Of a stretch of 64,000 nucleotides of DNA, positions 1 to 10,022 are shown piece by piece. Under the pieces are notes generated by a model. That model did not search any database. It worked only from the letters and a program-made list of their open reading frames with translations, and was not told the DNA's origin. Location: the NCBI GenBank assembly GCA_963721405.1, contig CAVRJA010000003.1, positions 806,001-870,000 on the forward strand, given 5' to 3'. The position numbers were made by a program, and so were the translations under genes. Numbering within the stretch: the first letter of the stretch is position 1; every line of letters starts with the position of its first letter. The DNA is from JAFNAG01 sp963721405. Its GTDB lineage: Bacteria; Acidobacteriota; UBA6911.

Positions 1-656
1 CTCGGCGCCTTGAATTTGAACTGGCTATCGTCGATTTTCACATTGGTCTTGAAGTTGCCCAGCAGGAACTCCGAAGTGTTTCCGCTCCGTTCATGGATCA
101 CGATGCCGCGCATGTCGAAACTGGCCGCGTCGCACCGGATCACCGCATAGGCATAGTCGGCGTCGGGAGACCGGGGCGTCAGCCGCAGCACAACATCAGC
201 GCCCGTCGAATCCACACCGGGCTCAAAGGCAATCTCGTAACTCCTGCGGATGTCGCCCTGCCCGAACAGAAACTGAAGCGGCGTGCTGTGGAGGTCCTCG
301 CTCGTGAAGCGTCGCACCAGCACCTGCCTGTCCTCGGGAGTGTACATGTAGGTGTCGCGTCCGTCGGCGATAAACAGCCTGGTCTCCGGGTCGCGGTACT
401 CCCATCGCATCAGCCCGGGCTTTTTCATGTAGAGCACTCCGGACTCGGTCTGTTCCATCCCCGGTCCACGATAGGTCTGCCGGAAGTCGGCGCTCAGGCT
501 GACGATCGCGGCGTATCGCCGCTGCAGACGATCGATCGCCGTTTGCAGGTCGGCCCCCGGCGACAGAGCCCTCGCCGGAGCTGCACCGGCAAGGCCGCAC
601 GCGAGATAAAGCAACGCAACACGGTAGCCGCCGTAGAGTTGTTTCTGCGATTTCAT
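1..656 (-). CDS. lolA: Outer-membrane lipoprotein carrier protein LolA (partial)
   Basis: Periplasmic chaperone that carries lipoproteins released by LolCDE across the periplasm to the outer membrane. Reading the minus strand from ATG at 656 gives a signal peptide (basic MKSQKQ start, hydrophobic core, cleavage near GAAPARA), then LolA-type sequence: LSADFRQTY, GVLYMKKPGLMRWEY, DPETRLFIADGRDTYMY and a KTNVKIDDSQFKFKAP segment near the C-terminus. The gene runs off the window start, so only the last few residues should be missing. It lies 82 bp downstream of lspA on the same strand; the two may be co-transcribed with ileS. LolA presence supports a diderm cell with lipoproteins. The assignment rests on family resemblance of the beta-sheet core. 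Confidence 0.85.
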   Translation of the reverse strand, partial: MKSQKQLYGGYRVALLYLACGLAGAAPARALSPGADLQTAIDRLQRRYAAIVSLSADFRQTYRGPGMEQTESGVLYMKKPGLMRWEYRDPETRLFIADGRDTYMYTPEDRQVLVRRFTSEDLHSTPLQFLFGQGDIRRSYEIAFEPGVDSTGADVVLRLTPRSPDADYAYAVIRCDAASFDMRGIVIHERSGNTSEFLLGNFKTNVKIDDSQFKFKAP

Positions 657-738
657 ATTCGGAACAATTTCCTGTGCGCGCCTGTGCGCGCGCGTCCCCG
701 AATTCCGTATCAGCGCCGGCTGCGGCACGGACCGACTC

Positions 739-1257
739 TTACTGCGGCAGTGAGCCAGCCTCCTCGCTGCTGACATCCGGGTCCGGGTGTCGCAGCGTAT
801 CAATCAGCAGCAGCGCGATCCCGATCGTGATCGCGCTGTCGGCGATGTTGAATGTCGGCCAGTGAAAGGAATCCTTCACGTGCAATTCGATGAAGTCAAC
901 CACCCAGCCTCGCATGACCCGATCGATGAAATTGCCCAGTATGCCTCCCATGGTCACGGCGAGAGCAACCTGGAGCAGCACACGTTGCGACGGCATTCGG
1001 CTGCTGTAGATGATGATCACCACGACCGCCACCACCGCGAGGCACCCCAGGAGATAGGGCTTCCAGGTTGATTGGGGTTCCGCAAAATAGCCGAAGGCCA
1101 CGCCCCAGTTGCGCACGTAGGCGATCCGGAAATATCCGGGAATGATTTCGATGGCGTCGTACAGATCCAACGCCCGGCTCACCACGTACTTTGTCAGGTG
1201 ATCCAGAATCAACACGAACAGCGTTATCAGGATAAACTTGCCTCTCATCACTTTCAT
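739..1257 (-). CDS. lspA: Lipoprotein signal peptidase (signal peptidase II)
   Basis: Integral inner-membrane aspartyl protease that cleaves the signal peptide of prolipoproteins after diacylglyceryl modification. The 172-residue length is typical. Four hydrophobic segments are visible (about residues 7-23, 67-86, 93-112, 137-155). The conserved catalytic blocks are present: GGILGNFIDRV around the first aspartate and FNIADSAITIG around the second. It starts 22 bp after the ileS stop codon, the classic ileS-lspA arrangement, and is followed by lolA, so lipoprotein maturation and transport genes are side by side. Confidence 0.96.
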   Translation of the reverse strand: MKVMRGKFILITLFVLILDHLTKYVVSRALDLYDAIEIIPGYFRIAYVRNWGVAFGYFAEPQSTWKPYLLGCLAVVAVVVIIIYSSRMPSQRVLLQVALAVTMGGILGNFIDRVMRGWVVDFIELHVKDSFHWPTFNIADSAITIGIALLLIDTLRHPDPDVSSEEAGSLPQ

Positions 1258-1279
1258 TCCCGGGGAGTCTCCAACTTTT

Positions 1280-4093
1280 TCAACGGCACATTTCCCTGAC
1301 GACCTCTACGCAGCGCTCGCAGATCGTCGGGAAGGCTGCGTCCTTCCCTACCTCCACCGAATAGTTCCAGCAGCGCTCGCACTTGTCGCCCGGCGCCCGT
1401 TCCACTTCCACTCGCAGTTCGCCCTCGGCGTCATCCACAACCTCAGCCTGCGACACGATGAAAAGGTAGCGCAAATCCTCCGCATGACGCCGCAGCAGGG
1501 CGGCTGCATCCCCGCCTGCGTGGATTCTTACCCGCGCCTCCAGCGAGTTTCCGATGTCGCCCGTCTGCCGCACATCTTCCAGGGCCTTGGACACGGCCTG
1601 CCTCACCTCCAGCAGGCGGTCCCATTCATTCAAAAGGTCCTCCCGGTCATGTTTCGCGTCGTATCCGGGAAACAGCAGCAGGTGAATGGACACGGGCCGG
1701 TCTACTGCGCCGCGGCCTTCGTACATCGCCTCACGGATTTCCTCCGCGGTAAACGGCAGAATCGGCGCCATCAGGCGGGTGAAGGCGTCGAGGATGTGCC
1801 ACAACGCCGTCTGTGCCGATCGCCGCGCGACCGATCCGGTGGCGTAGGTGTACAGGCGGTCCTTCAACACGTCAAGGTAGATCGACGACAGGTCCACGGT
1901 GCAGAAGTTGTACAGCGCGCTGTACACCTGGTGGAACTGGTAGTCGTCGTACCCCTTGAGACACCTGCGGATGAGCCTCGCCGCGCGAGCGAGCGCCCAG
2001 CGGTCGATCTCAAGCATCTCGCCATAGGGGACCGCGTCCCGCGCCGGATCAAAACGCGGATTCTCCGGGTCCTGCTGGTTGCTCAGATTACCCAGTATAT
2101 AGCGCGCCGTGTTCCTGATCTTCCGATAGGCTTCCTTGAGCCGGTCGAGCAGTTCGTCGAAAATCCGCAGGTCCTCGACGTGGTTCACCGAGCTGACCAA
2201 CAACCGGGTCACTTCGGCGCCCAGCTCCTTGACTAGATCGTTCGGGTCGATGCCGATGCCCTTGGATTTCGACATCGCCCGGCCCTGGGCATCCAATGTC
2301 CAGCCATGCGTGATCGAGGCACGATAAGGGGATGCGCCTCTCAAAGCCACCCCGATCAACAGCGAGCTCTGGAACCAGCCCCGGTACTGATCGCCCCCCT
2401 CGATGTACAGGTCGGCCGGCCAGGGAAGATCCTTCCGGTTCCCGAGGACTGCCAGATGGCTGCTGCCGGAGTCGAACCAGACGTCCAGGATGTTCGTCTC
2501 CTTGCGGAATTCCCTGTTGCCGCACTTCGCGCAGGCAGTCCCGGGCGGGAGCAGTTCCGCCGGTTCGCGGGCGAACCAGGCGTCGGCCCCTTCCCGATCA
2601 AACAGGGAGGCGACATGGTCGATGACTCTCTTTTCCAGCAGGATCTCCGCGCACGCGGAGCAGTAAAACGCTATGATCGGCACTCCCCAGTCGCGCTGGC
2701 GCGAGATGCACCAGTCCGGCCGGTCCTTCACCATGTTGCTGATGCGCTCTTCACCCCAGGCGGGAATCCAGCGCACGGTCTTGATCGCCTCCAGAACCCG
2801 GGAACGGTACCCCTGGTGATCGAGGGCGATGAACCACTGCGGCGTGGCACGGAACAGGACGGGGTTGTGGCAGCGCCAGCAATGCGGGTAGGTGTGTCCG
2901 AACGGTTCCGCATGGAGCAAAGCGCCTATGCTGCGCAGGTGCTCGATGATCTTCGGATTGGCGTCGAATACCGGGAGGCCGCCGAACAGTTTCACATCCG
3001 GCGTAAAACGGCCCTCGTCGTCGACGGGGCACAGGATTTCGAGGCCGTACGCCACACCGGTCAGATAATCCTCGTAACCGTGCCCGGGCGCCGTGTGGAC
3101 GCAGCCGGTGCCGGCATCCAACGTCACATAATCGGCGAGCACCAGGAGCGATTCCCGCTCCAGGAACGGATGCCGCGCCTTGCGCCGGTCGAGCGCCTTC
3201 CCGCGGAAACGAGCCACTTCCACGGGCGCCTGCCACCCGCAGGCCGGAGCCACCGCCTTGAGCAGTTCCGTCGCGATTATGTAACCCTTCCCATCCACGC
3301 GCACGGCGGAGTAATCGTAGTCGGGATGAACCGCGATCGCGAGGTTCGCCGGGAGCGTCCACGGCGTCGTCGTCCAGATCACGATCGACCAGCTTCCCCC
3401 TGCCAGACGAGGGTCTACGTCTCCCAGGTCCGACACCATCGGGAAGGCGACATAAATGGATGGGCTGGTGTCATCTTCGTACTCGACCTCGGCCTCGGCC
3501 AGGGCGGTCTTGCAGCTCATGCACCAGTGCACCGGCTTCAGCCCCTTGTACACCATCCCCTTCGCCACGAAATCGCCGAAGGCGCGCGCAGTATCGGCCT
3601 CATAAGAATGGCTCATGGTCAGATACGGGGAAGCCCATTCGCCGAACACTTCCAGACGCTTGAATCCGCTTCGCTGGACCTCGATGTACTTCTCGGCGTA
3701 CTTGCGGCACTCTTTGCGCACGGCGACCTTGCTCATGGAAGCCTTCTTCGGCCCGAGATTCTGATCGACTTTGATCTCGATCGGCAGCCCATGACAATCC
3801 CATCCCGGGAGGTAAGGGGCATCAAATCCCATCATCGTGCGCGACTTGATGATTATGTCCTTGAGGATCTTGTTGATCGCCGTCCCCATGTGGATCGCGC
3901 CGTTCGCATAGGGCGGCCCGTCGTGAAGGACGTATGAGGGGCTGCCGGCCCGCGCTGCGCGGATCTTCCCGTAGATGTCGATGCCGTCCCAGTGCTTCAG
4001 CATCGCCGGTTCCCGTTGGGGGAGGTTGGCCTTCATGTTGAAGGAGGTCTTGGGCAGATTGAGCGTGTTTTTGATTTCCAGTGTCGGTCGCAC
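1280..4093 (-). CDS. ileS: Isoleucyl-tRNA synthetase
   Basis: Cytoplasmic class Ia aminoacyl-tRNA synthetase charging tRNA-Ile, with editing of valine. I place the start at GTG 4093 (VRPTLEIKNTLNLPKTSF), which aligns with the normal bacterial IleRS N-terminus and has a GGGAG-like site upstream; an in-frame ATG at 4180 would add 29 unlikely residues. The product is 937 residues, standard for bacteria. Seen: the HIGH-type motif as GAIHMGTAINKIL, the CP1 editing region, the WDCHGLPIE block, the KMSKS loop as AMSKSKGIG, and a C-terminal zinc finger with CERCWNYS and CERC. Probable first gene of an ileS-lspA-lolA unit. Confidence 0.97.
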   Translation of the reverse strand: MRPTLEIKNTLNLPKTSFNMKANLPQREPAMLKHWDGIDIYGKIRAARAGSPSYVLHDGPPYANGAIHMGTAINKILKDIIIKSRTMMGFDAPYLPGWDCHGLPIEIKVDQNLGPKKASMSKVAVRKECRKYAEKYIEVQRSGFKRLEVFGEWASPYLTMSHSYEADTARAFGDFVAKGMVYKGLKPVHWCMSCKTALAEAEVEYEDDTSPSIYVAFPMVSDLGDVDPRLAGGSWSIVIWTTTPWTLPANLAIAVHPDYDYSAVRVDGKGYIIATELLKAVAPACGWQAPVEVARFRGKALDRRKARHPFLERESLLVLADYVTLDAGTGCVHTAPGHGYEDYLTGVAYGLEILCPVDDEGRFTPDVKLFGGLPVFDANPKIIEHLRSIGALLHAEPFGHTYPHCWRCHNPVLFRATPQWFIALDHQGYRSRVLEAIKTVRWIPAWGEERISNMVKDRPDWCISRQRDWGVPIIAFYCSACAEILLEKRVIDHVASLFDREGADAWFAREPAELLPPGTACAKCGNREFRKETNILDVWFDSGSSHLAVLGNRKDLPWPADLYIEGGDQYRGWFQSSLLIGVALRGASPYRASITHGWTLDAQGRAMSKSKGIGIDPNDLVKELGAEVTRLLVSSVNHVEDLRIFDELLDRLKEAYRKIRNTARYILGNLSNQQDPENPRFDPARDAVPYGEMLEIDRWALARAARLIRRCLKGYDDYQFHQVYSALYNFCTVDLSSIYLDVLKDRLYTYATGSVARRSAQTALWHILDAFTRLMAPILPFTAEEIREAMYEGRGAVDRPVSIHLLLFPGYDAKHDREDLLNEWDRLLEVRQAVSKALEDVRQTGDIGNSLEARVRIHAGGDAAALLRRHAEDLRYLFIVSQAEVVDDAEGELRVEVERAPGDKCERCWNYSVEVGKDAAFPTICERCVEVVREMCR

Positions 4094-4180
4094 GTGCGTG
4101 GTCTCCCGTAAAGGTAATCCTTTATCATACCAAAAAAGTCCGTGCCTTGATCGGGCTTTCAGACCTGGGAGAGCAGACAT

Positions 4181-4401
4181 TAGACCTTAGACTTTAGACC
4201 TTGGACTTCAGACTGAGAGGATCCAGATCTCGTTGCGGGTGCACGGGGTATTCGCAGTCCTTCCAAAAGCGGATCGCAATGGGGAAGTTCGCCCTTAAGT
4301 CCTAAGACGGCTTCCTCATTCTGACTCCCTACTTCTGACTCCTTCCAAGACCGATTACGAGCACAATCACGCAGTCCGGCATCTGAGGTCTAAAGTCTAA
4401 T
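4181..4401. repeat. Heptamer tract with inverted partner
   Basis: Between ileS and the Hsp20 gene, positions 4181-4215 hold about five degenerate copies of a 7-mer close to TAGACYT. A shorter, inverted copy of the same 7-mer series lies at 4384-4401, about 170 bp away, so the two could pair. A direct repeat of CTGACTCC lies near 4320-4341. No open reading frame is convincing here. Function unknown. Confidence 0.6.
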
Positions 4402-4410
4402 GCCGCACAT

Positions 4411-4439
4411 TTGACAAATCCACGCTCAGATTTTATTAC
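4411..4439 (+). promoter_or_regulatory. Upstream copy of tandem sigma70-type promoter
   Basis: TTGACA at 4411-4416, a 17-bp spacer, then TATTAC at 4434-4439. The spacer ends in CAC(G/A)CTCAGAT, which is shared with the second promoter copy 64 bp downstream, so this is a duplicated promoter block and not two chance matches. It points at the Hsp20 gene starting at 4564. Confidence 0.5.
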
Positions 4440-4474
4440 AAGCACGTAGTCAATGATCGGCTCGCAACGCATGT

Positions 4475-4503
4475 TTGACAGAGACACACTCAGATCTTAT
4501 AGA
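4475..4503 (+). promoter_or_regulatory. Sigma70-type promoter of the Hsp20 gene
   Basis: A perfect TTGACA at 4475-4480, exactly 17 bp of spacer, and TATAGA at 4498-4503. It would initiate about 50 bp upstream of the Hsp20 start. The spacer sequence is nearly the same as in the copy at 4411-4439, which suggests that the shared spacer sequence may be an operator. No CIRCE element was seen. Confidence 0.65.
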
Positions 4504-4563
4504 TTCAGGTATCCTGGAATTGAGTCCGGGAGAGAGATTAGATAGGCAAAGGAGGTTAGCATT

Positions 4564-5019
4564 ATGAGACTGATTCCATATGTTCGGAGATCTGAAACAC
4601 CTTCGCGGATCTGGCCCGAGACGACTTCGTTCTTCGAGGAGTTTTTCAACGATCTTCCGTTTGTTACCAATGCGGTGCGCGGGAGTGAAAAATGGCTGCC
4701 GACAGTGGACATCGTTGAAAAGGACGGCAATCTGATCCTGCGCGCCGAGGTCCCCGGCGTCAACGAGAAGGACATCGACCTGAAGCTCGAAGGGAACGTC
4801 TTGATCCTCAAGGGGGAAAAGAAGTCGGAACACGAGGAATCCAATAACAACTACCACCGCATGGAGAGCTTTTACGGCTCGTTCGCCCGGTCGTTTACGC
4901 TCCCGGACACCGTGGATCGCGATCACATCAAGGCGGAGTGCAAGAACGGAATTCTGACAATCACGATCCCGCAGAAGGCTGACGTCCGGCCGCGCGAGAT
5001 ACCGGTCAGCACCAAGTAA
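4564..5019 (+). CDS. Small heat shock protein, Hsp20/alpha-crystallin family
   Basis: ATP-independent holdase chaperone that binds unfolding proteins and hands them to ClpB/DnaK systems. 151 residues. The alpha-crystallin domain covers about residues 40-145: VDIVEKDGNLILRAEVPGV, the LILKGEKK strand, and the hallmark ECKNGILTITIP near the C-terminus. The start ATG at 4564 follows an AGGAGG site at good spacing. It is the first of a block of stress genes (clpB, htpX, grpE) on the same strand, each separated by an intergenic gap. Two tandem promoters precede it. Confidence 0.95.
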   Translation: MRLIPYVRRSETPSRIWPETTSFFEEFFNDLPFVTNAVRGSEKWLPTVDIVEKDGNLILRAEVPGVNEKDIDLKLEGNVLILKGEKKSEHEESNNNYHRMESFYGSFARSFTLPDTVDRDHIKAECKNGILTITIPQKADVRPREIPVSTK

Positions 5020-5051
5020 GCAGGCCCCATCGCCGTGTAAAACCGGTTGGG

Positions 5052-5082
5052 CAGGGGGTGCGGCGCAAGCCGCTGCCCCCTG
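5052..5082 (+). terminator. GC-rich hairpin after the Hsp20 gene
   Basis: Near-perfect hairpin starting CAGGGGG and ending CCCCCTG with a GCAA loop, 32 bp after the Hsp20 stop codon. It lacks a T-tract, so it may be an mRNA 3-prime stabiliser or a weak terminator. Confidence 0.4.
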
Positions 5083-5152
5083 ATCGTGGCGCCTCGCAAG
5101 ATGTGGAGCCACTTCCAGTTTAAATACGGCGACAGAAGTGAAAGTCAATAAC

Positions 5153-5262
5153 GAACCACGAAGGCCACGAAGACCGCAAAGTTCGCCATGCGGGACAGTT
5201 GCTGCGCTCTCGCTTCCTCCAAAGGGGCGCAGCCTTTGCGGTCTTCGCGTTCTTTGTGGTTC
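5153..5262. repeat. Intergenic inverted repeat, 29-bp arms
   Basis: Arms at 5153-5181 and 5234-5262 match at 25 of 29 positions when one is reverse-complemented; they begin GAACCACRAAG and contain CACGAAGACCGCAAAG. The loop is 52 bp. The CACGAAG-type words resemble palindromic repeats common in intergenic DNA of several soil phyla. It lies 110 bp upstream of clpB. No coding potential; no known regulator site recognised. Confidence 0.7.
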
Positions 5263-5375
5263 AAAAACAAAGCTGCGACTTGTGTCGCTGTGTATAACAT
5301 CCCGAGTGGTTCGTGCCGGCGCCCGAAGGGTGACGAGGTCCGGCACGGACCGAAACGGACCATAGGGGGGAAATA

Positions 5376-7958
<2,583 letters not shown>

Positions 7959-8072
7959 GTATAAGAGAGAAAGTCGGGATCGGGAGACCTGCAGCCGCCC
8001 GCCGGGATCCACTCGAGAGTCCCGGGCAGGCGGTGGCGGGACCTGGCTCAATGTGGTAAAATGGATGGCATT

Positions 8073-8903
8073 ATGATCAACAATCTTAAGACCGTGCTGT
8101 TGCTCGGCCTGCTCACAGGCATCATCCTCTTCCTCGGGAGCCTGTGGGGCGAGCAGGGCCTGACCATCGCCCTCGTTATTTCCGTGGTCATGAACTTTGT
8201 CAGCTACTTTTTCTCCGACAAGATCGCGCTCAGGATGTACGGCGCCAAACCGGTGAGCCGCGAAGAAGCGCCGCGGCTTTACTCGATTCTCGACTTTCTG
8301 TGCAGCCGAAGCGGGCTGCCGATGCCCAAGATCTACCTGATCCCGACAGATTCCCCGAATGCTTTTGCCACGGGACGCAACCCGCAGCACGCCTCTGTGG
8401 CCGTCACGGAAGGCGCCATGCGGCTTCTGGACGAAAACGAGCTGCAGGGAGTGCTGGCTCACGAGCTGTCGCACGTGAAGAACCGCGACATTCTCATCAG
8501 CAGCATTGCGGCGACCATTGCCGGCGTCATCATGTACGTGTCCCGGTTTGCGATGTTCTTCGGCGGATCTCGCGATCGGGAGGAAGGCGGAGGAGCCATG
8601 GGCGGCATCCTCACCATCATTCTGGCCCCGATTGCCGCGATGCTGATCCAGCTCTGGATCTCCCGGACCCGCGAATATGAGGCAGATCACAGCGGCGCCG
8701 AGATGGCAGGGGCTCCTTACGGGCTGGCGTCCGCGCTGCAGAAGCTCGAAAGTTACTCCAAACAACTGCCCATGCAAGCATCGCCGAGCACGGCGCACAT
8801 GTTTATCGTTCATCCGTTTTCAGGCGGCGGCTTGATGAGCCTCTTCAGCACCCACCCGCCGATCAAAAAACGGGTCGAGCGTCTCCTGGGAAGGAACGCG
8901 TAA
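8073..8903 (+). CDS. htpX: Zinc metalloprotease HtpX
   Basis: Inner-membrane M48 metalloprotease that degrades damaged membrane proteins. I choose ATG 8073 (MINNLKTVLLLGLLTGII) over ATG 8061 because it matches known HtpX N-termini and 8061 lacks a ribosome site. 276 residues. Two N-terminal membrane segments (about 5-22 and 28-50), the zinc motif HELSH (HEXXH), two further hydrophobic segments (about 145-165 and 185-205), and the third ligand glutamate in YEADHSGAEM. The C-terminus THPPIKKRVERL is typical. Part of the stress block. Confidence 0.96.
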   Translation: MINNLKTVLLLGLLTGIILFLGSLWGEQGLTIALVISVVMNFVSYFFSDKIALRMYGAKPVSREEAPRLYSILDFLCSRSGLPMPKIYLIPTDSPNAFATGRNPQHASVAVTEGAMRLLDENELQGVLAHELSHVKNRDILISSIAATIAGVIMYVSRFAMFFGGSRDREEGGGAMGGILTIILAPIAAMLIQLWISRTREYEADHSGAEMAGAPYGLASALQKLESYSKQLPMQASPSTAHMFIVHPFSGGGLMSLFSTHPPIKKRVERLLGRNA

Positions 8904-9012
8904 GAGCGGGTTCCGAGGATCATGTCAATTTACACGGATCCGGTAATTTGATTGCCGGTCGCGAGGAATGCTCCGCGTGCCGGGGGCAGGCAACAACGAG
9001 AGGCAGAACGTC

Positions 9013-9675
9013 GTGGACAGCAGGAAAATTCCGATTCGCACTGATGTTTCAACATCGCCCGTGCATGAACCCGACTCCGGCGAGGAGTCGCCGCACTTCC
9101 GCGTAGTAGACAAACGGTGTTTTCTGGAGGGGGACCCGACGAAACCGGTCGCCGCTCCGGCAGAGGAAAGGCCCCGCTATCCTACCTACGTCGAAGAGTT
9201 GCGGGCCAAGCTGGCTGAGACGGAGCGCCGGTTCGCGGAGAAAGTGAAGCTGGTCGATCAGGAGACCGCCAGGACCCGGATGCGCCTGGAAGCCGATTAC
9301 GAACGAAAGCTGGCGCTGAGCGAGCAGGCGCTCCTCCTGCCGTTCCTCGAGATCCTGGACAATCTGGAACGGGCGATTCACGCCGCAACGATCGTCGAGG
9401 GAAAGCAGGAATTGCTGGAAGGCGTACGCATGACCGCCGACCTGTTCAGGGCAAAACTGTGGGAACACGCGGTCGAGCACATCGAGGTGCTGGATCAACC
9501 CTTCGATCCCAATCTGTGCCAGGCAGTCGGGGTGGTCCCGGTTTCTGATCGTGGAAAGGACGGCATCGTCCTCGAGGAAGTCCTGCGCGGATACCGGATG
9601 GGAGAGACCCTCCTGAGGCCGGCGCAAGTGCGAGTCGGCCGGTATCTGCACGAAGGCAGCCCTGCCGGATCCTGA
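9013..9675 (+). CDS. grpE: GrpE-type nucleotide exchange factor
   Basis: GrpE releases ADP from DnaK. From GTG 9013 the product is 220 residues; an ATG at 8968 would add 15 residues but its GAGGA motif touches the ATG, so GTG with GAGAGG upstream seems better. A long charged coiled-coil helix (about 55-115) precedes LLPFLEILDNLERAI and the beta-domain block starting QPFDPNLCQAVGVVP and ending GYRMGETLLRPAQVRVGR, which is diagnostic. No dnaK or dnaJ lies nearby, so this is a dispersed or second grpE. The acidic N-terminal tail is variable in the family. Confidence 0.88.
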   Translation: MDSRKIPIRTDVSTSPVHEPDSGEESPHFRVVDKRCFLEGDPTKPVAAPAEERPRYPTYVEELRAKLAETERRFAEKVKLVDQETARTRMRLEADYERKLALSEQALLLPFLEILDNLERAIHAATIVEGKQELLEGVRMTADLFRAKLWEHAVEHIEVLDQPFDPNLCQAVGVVPVSDRGKDGIVLEEVLRGYRMGETLLRPAQVRVGRYLHEGSPAGS

Positions 9676-9752
9676 AACCGCGCCGACTCTGAGCCTTTGG
9701 CCACATGCGGCAGGTCTAACCTGGTTTCAGTCCGGGAACTCCAAGTTCATCT

Positions 9753-9958
9753 GACCTGGACCTAGACCTGGATTTGGACCTGGACTTGGACCTGGACCTG
9801 GACGTAGACGTGGACCCGGCAAGAACCTATGGCACGATTTAAGGGCCTCATTCGTGAAGGGTTACATCAAACTAGGGAGTCCACGTCGATGTCTCGTCTT
9901 GGTCCACGTCCAGGTCCAGGTCCAGGTCCAGGTCCAAGTCGAAGTCAAGGTCGACGTA
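9753..9958. repeat. Inverted pair of GGACCT-type hexamer arrays
   Basis: At 9753-9817 the + strand carries about ten degenerate hexamers of the type GGACCT/GGACTT/AGACGT. At 9879-9958 the same hexamer series appears reverse-complemented (GTCCAGGTCCAGGTCC). The two arrays, 61 bp apart, can fold into a stem of about 65 bp. The whole lies in the 347-bp gap between grpE and the zf-HC2 gene, whose 3-prime ends converge. No gene seen. Confidence 0.75.
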
Positions 9959-10022
9959 CAGGCTGCTGAACCGGGATTTCGATTCAAAAAGCGAGTTTGG
10001 CGACAGATACCAACCTGGGGAT

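Noticed and set aside
2306..3937. 543-residue plus-strand frame over ileS
   Set aside because: Antisense shadow without family features; ileS is unambiguous.
9753..9958. CRISPR array in the GGACCT repeats
   Set aside because: Units are 6 bp without unique spacers, and there are no cas genes.
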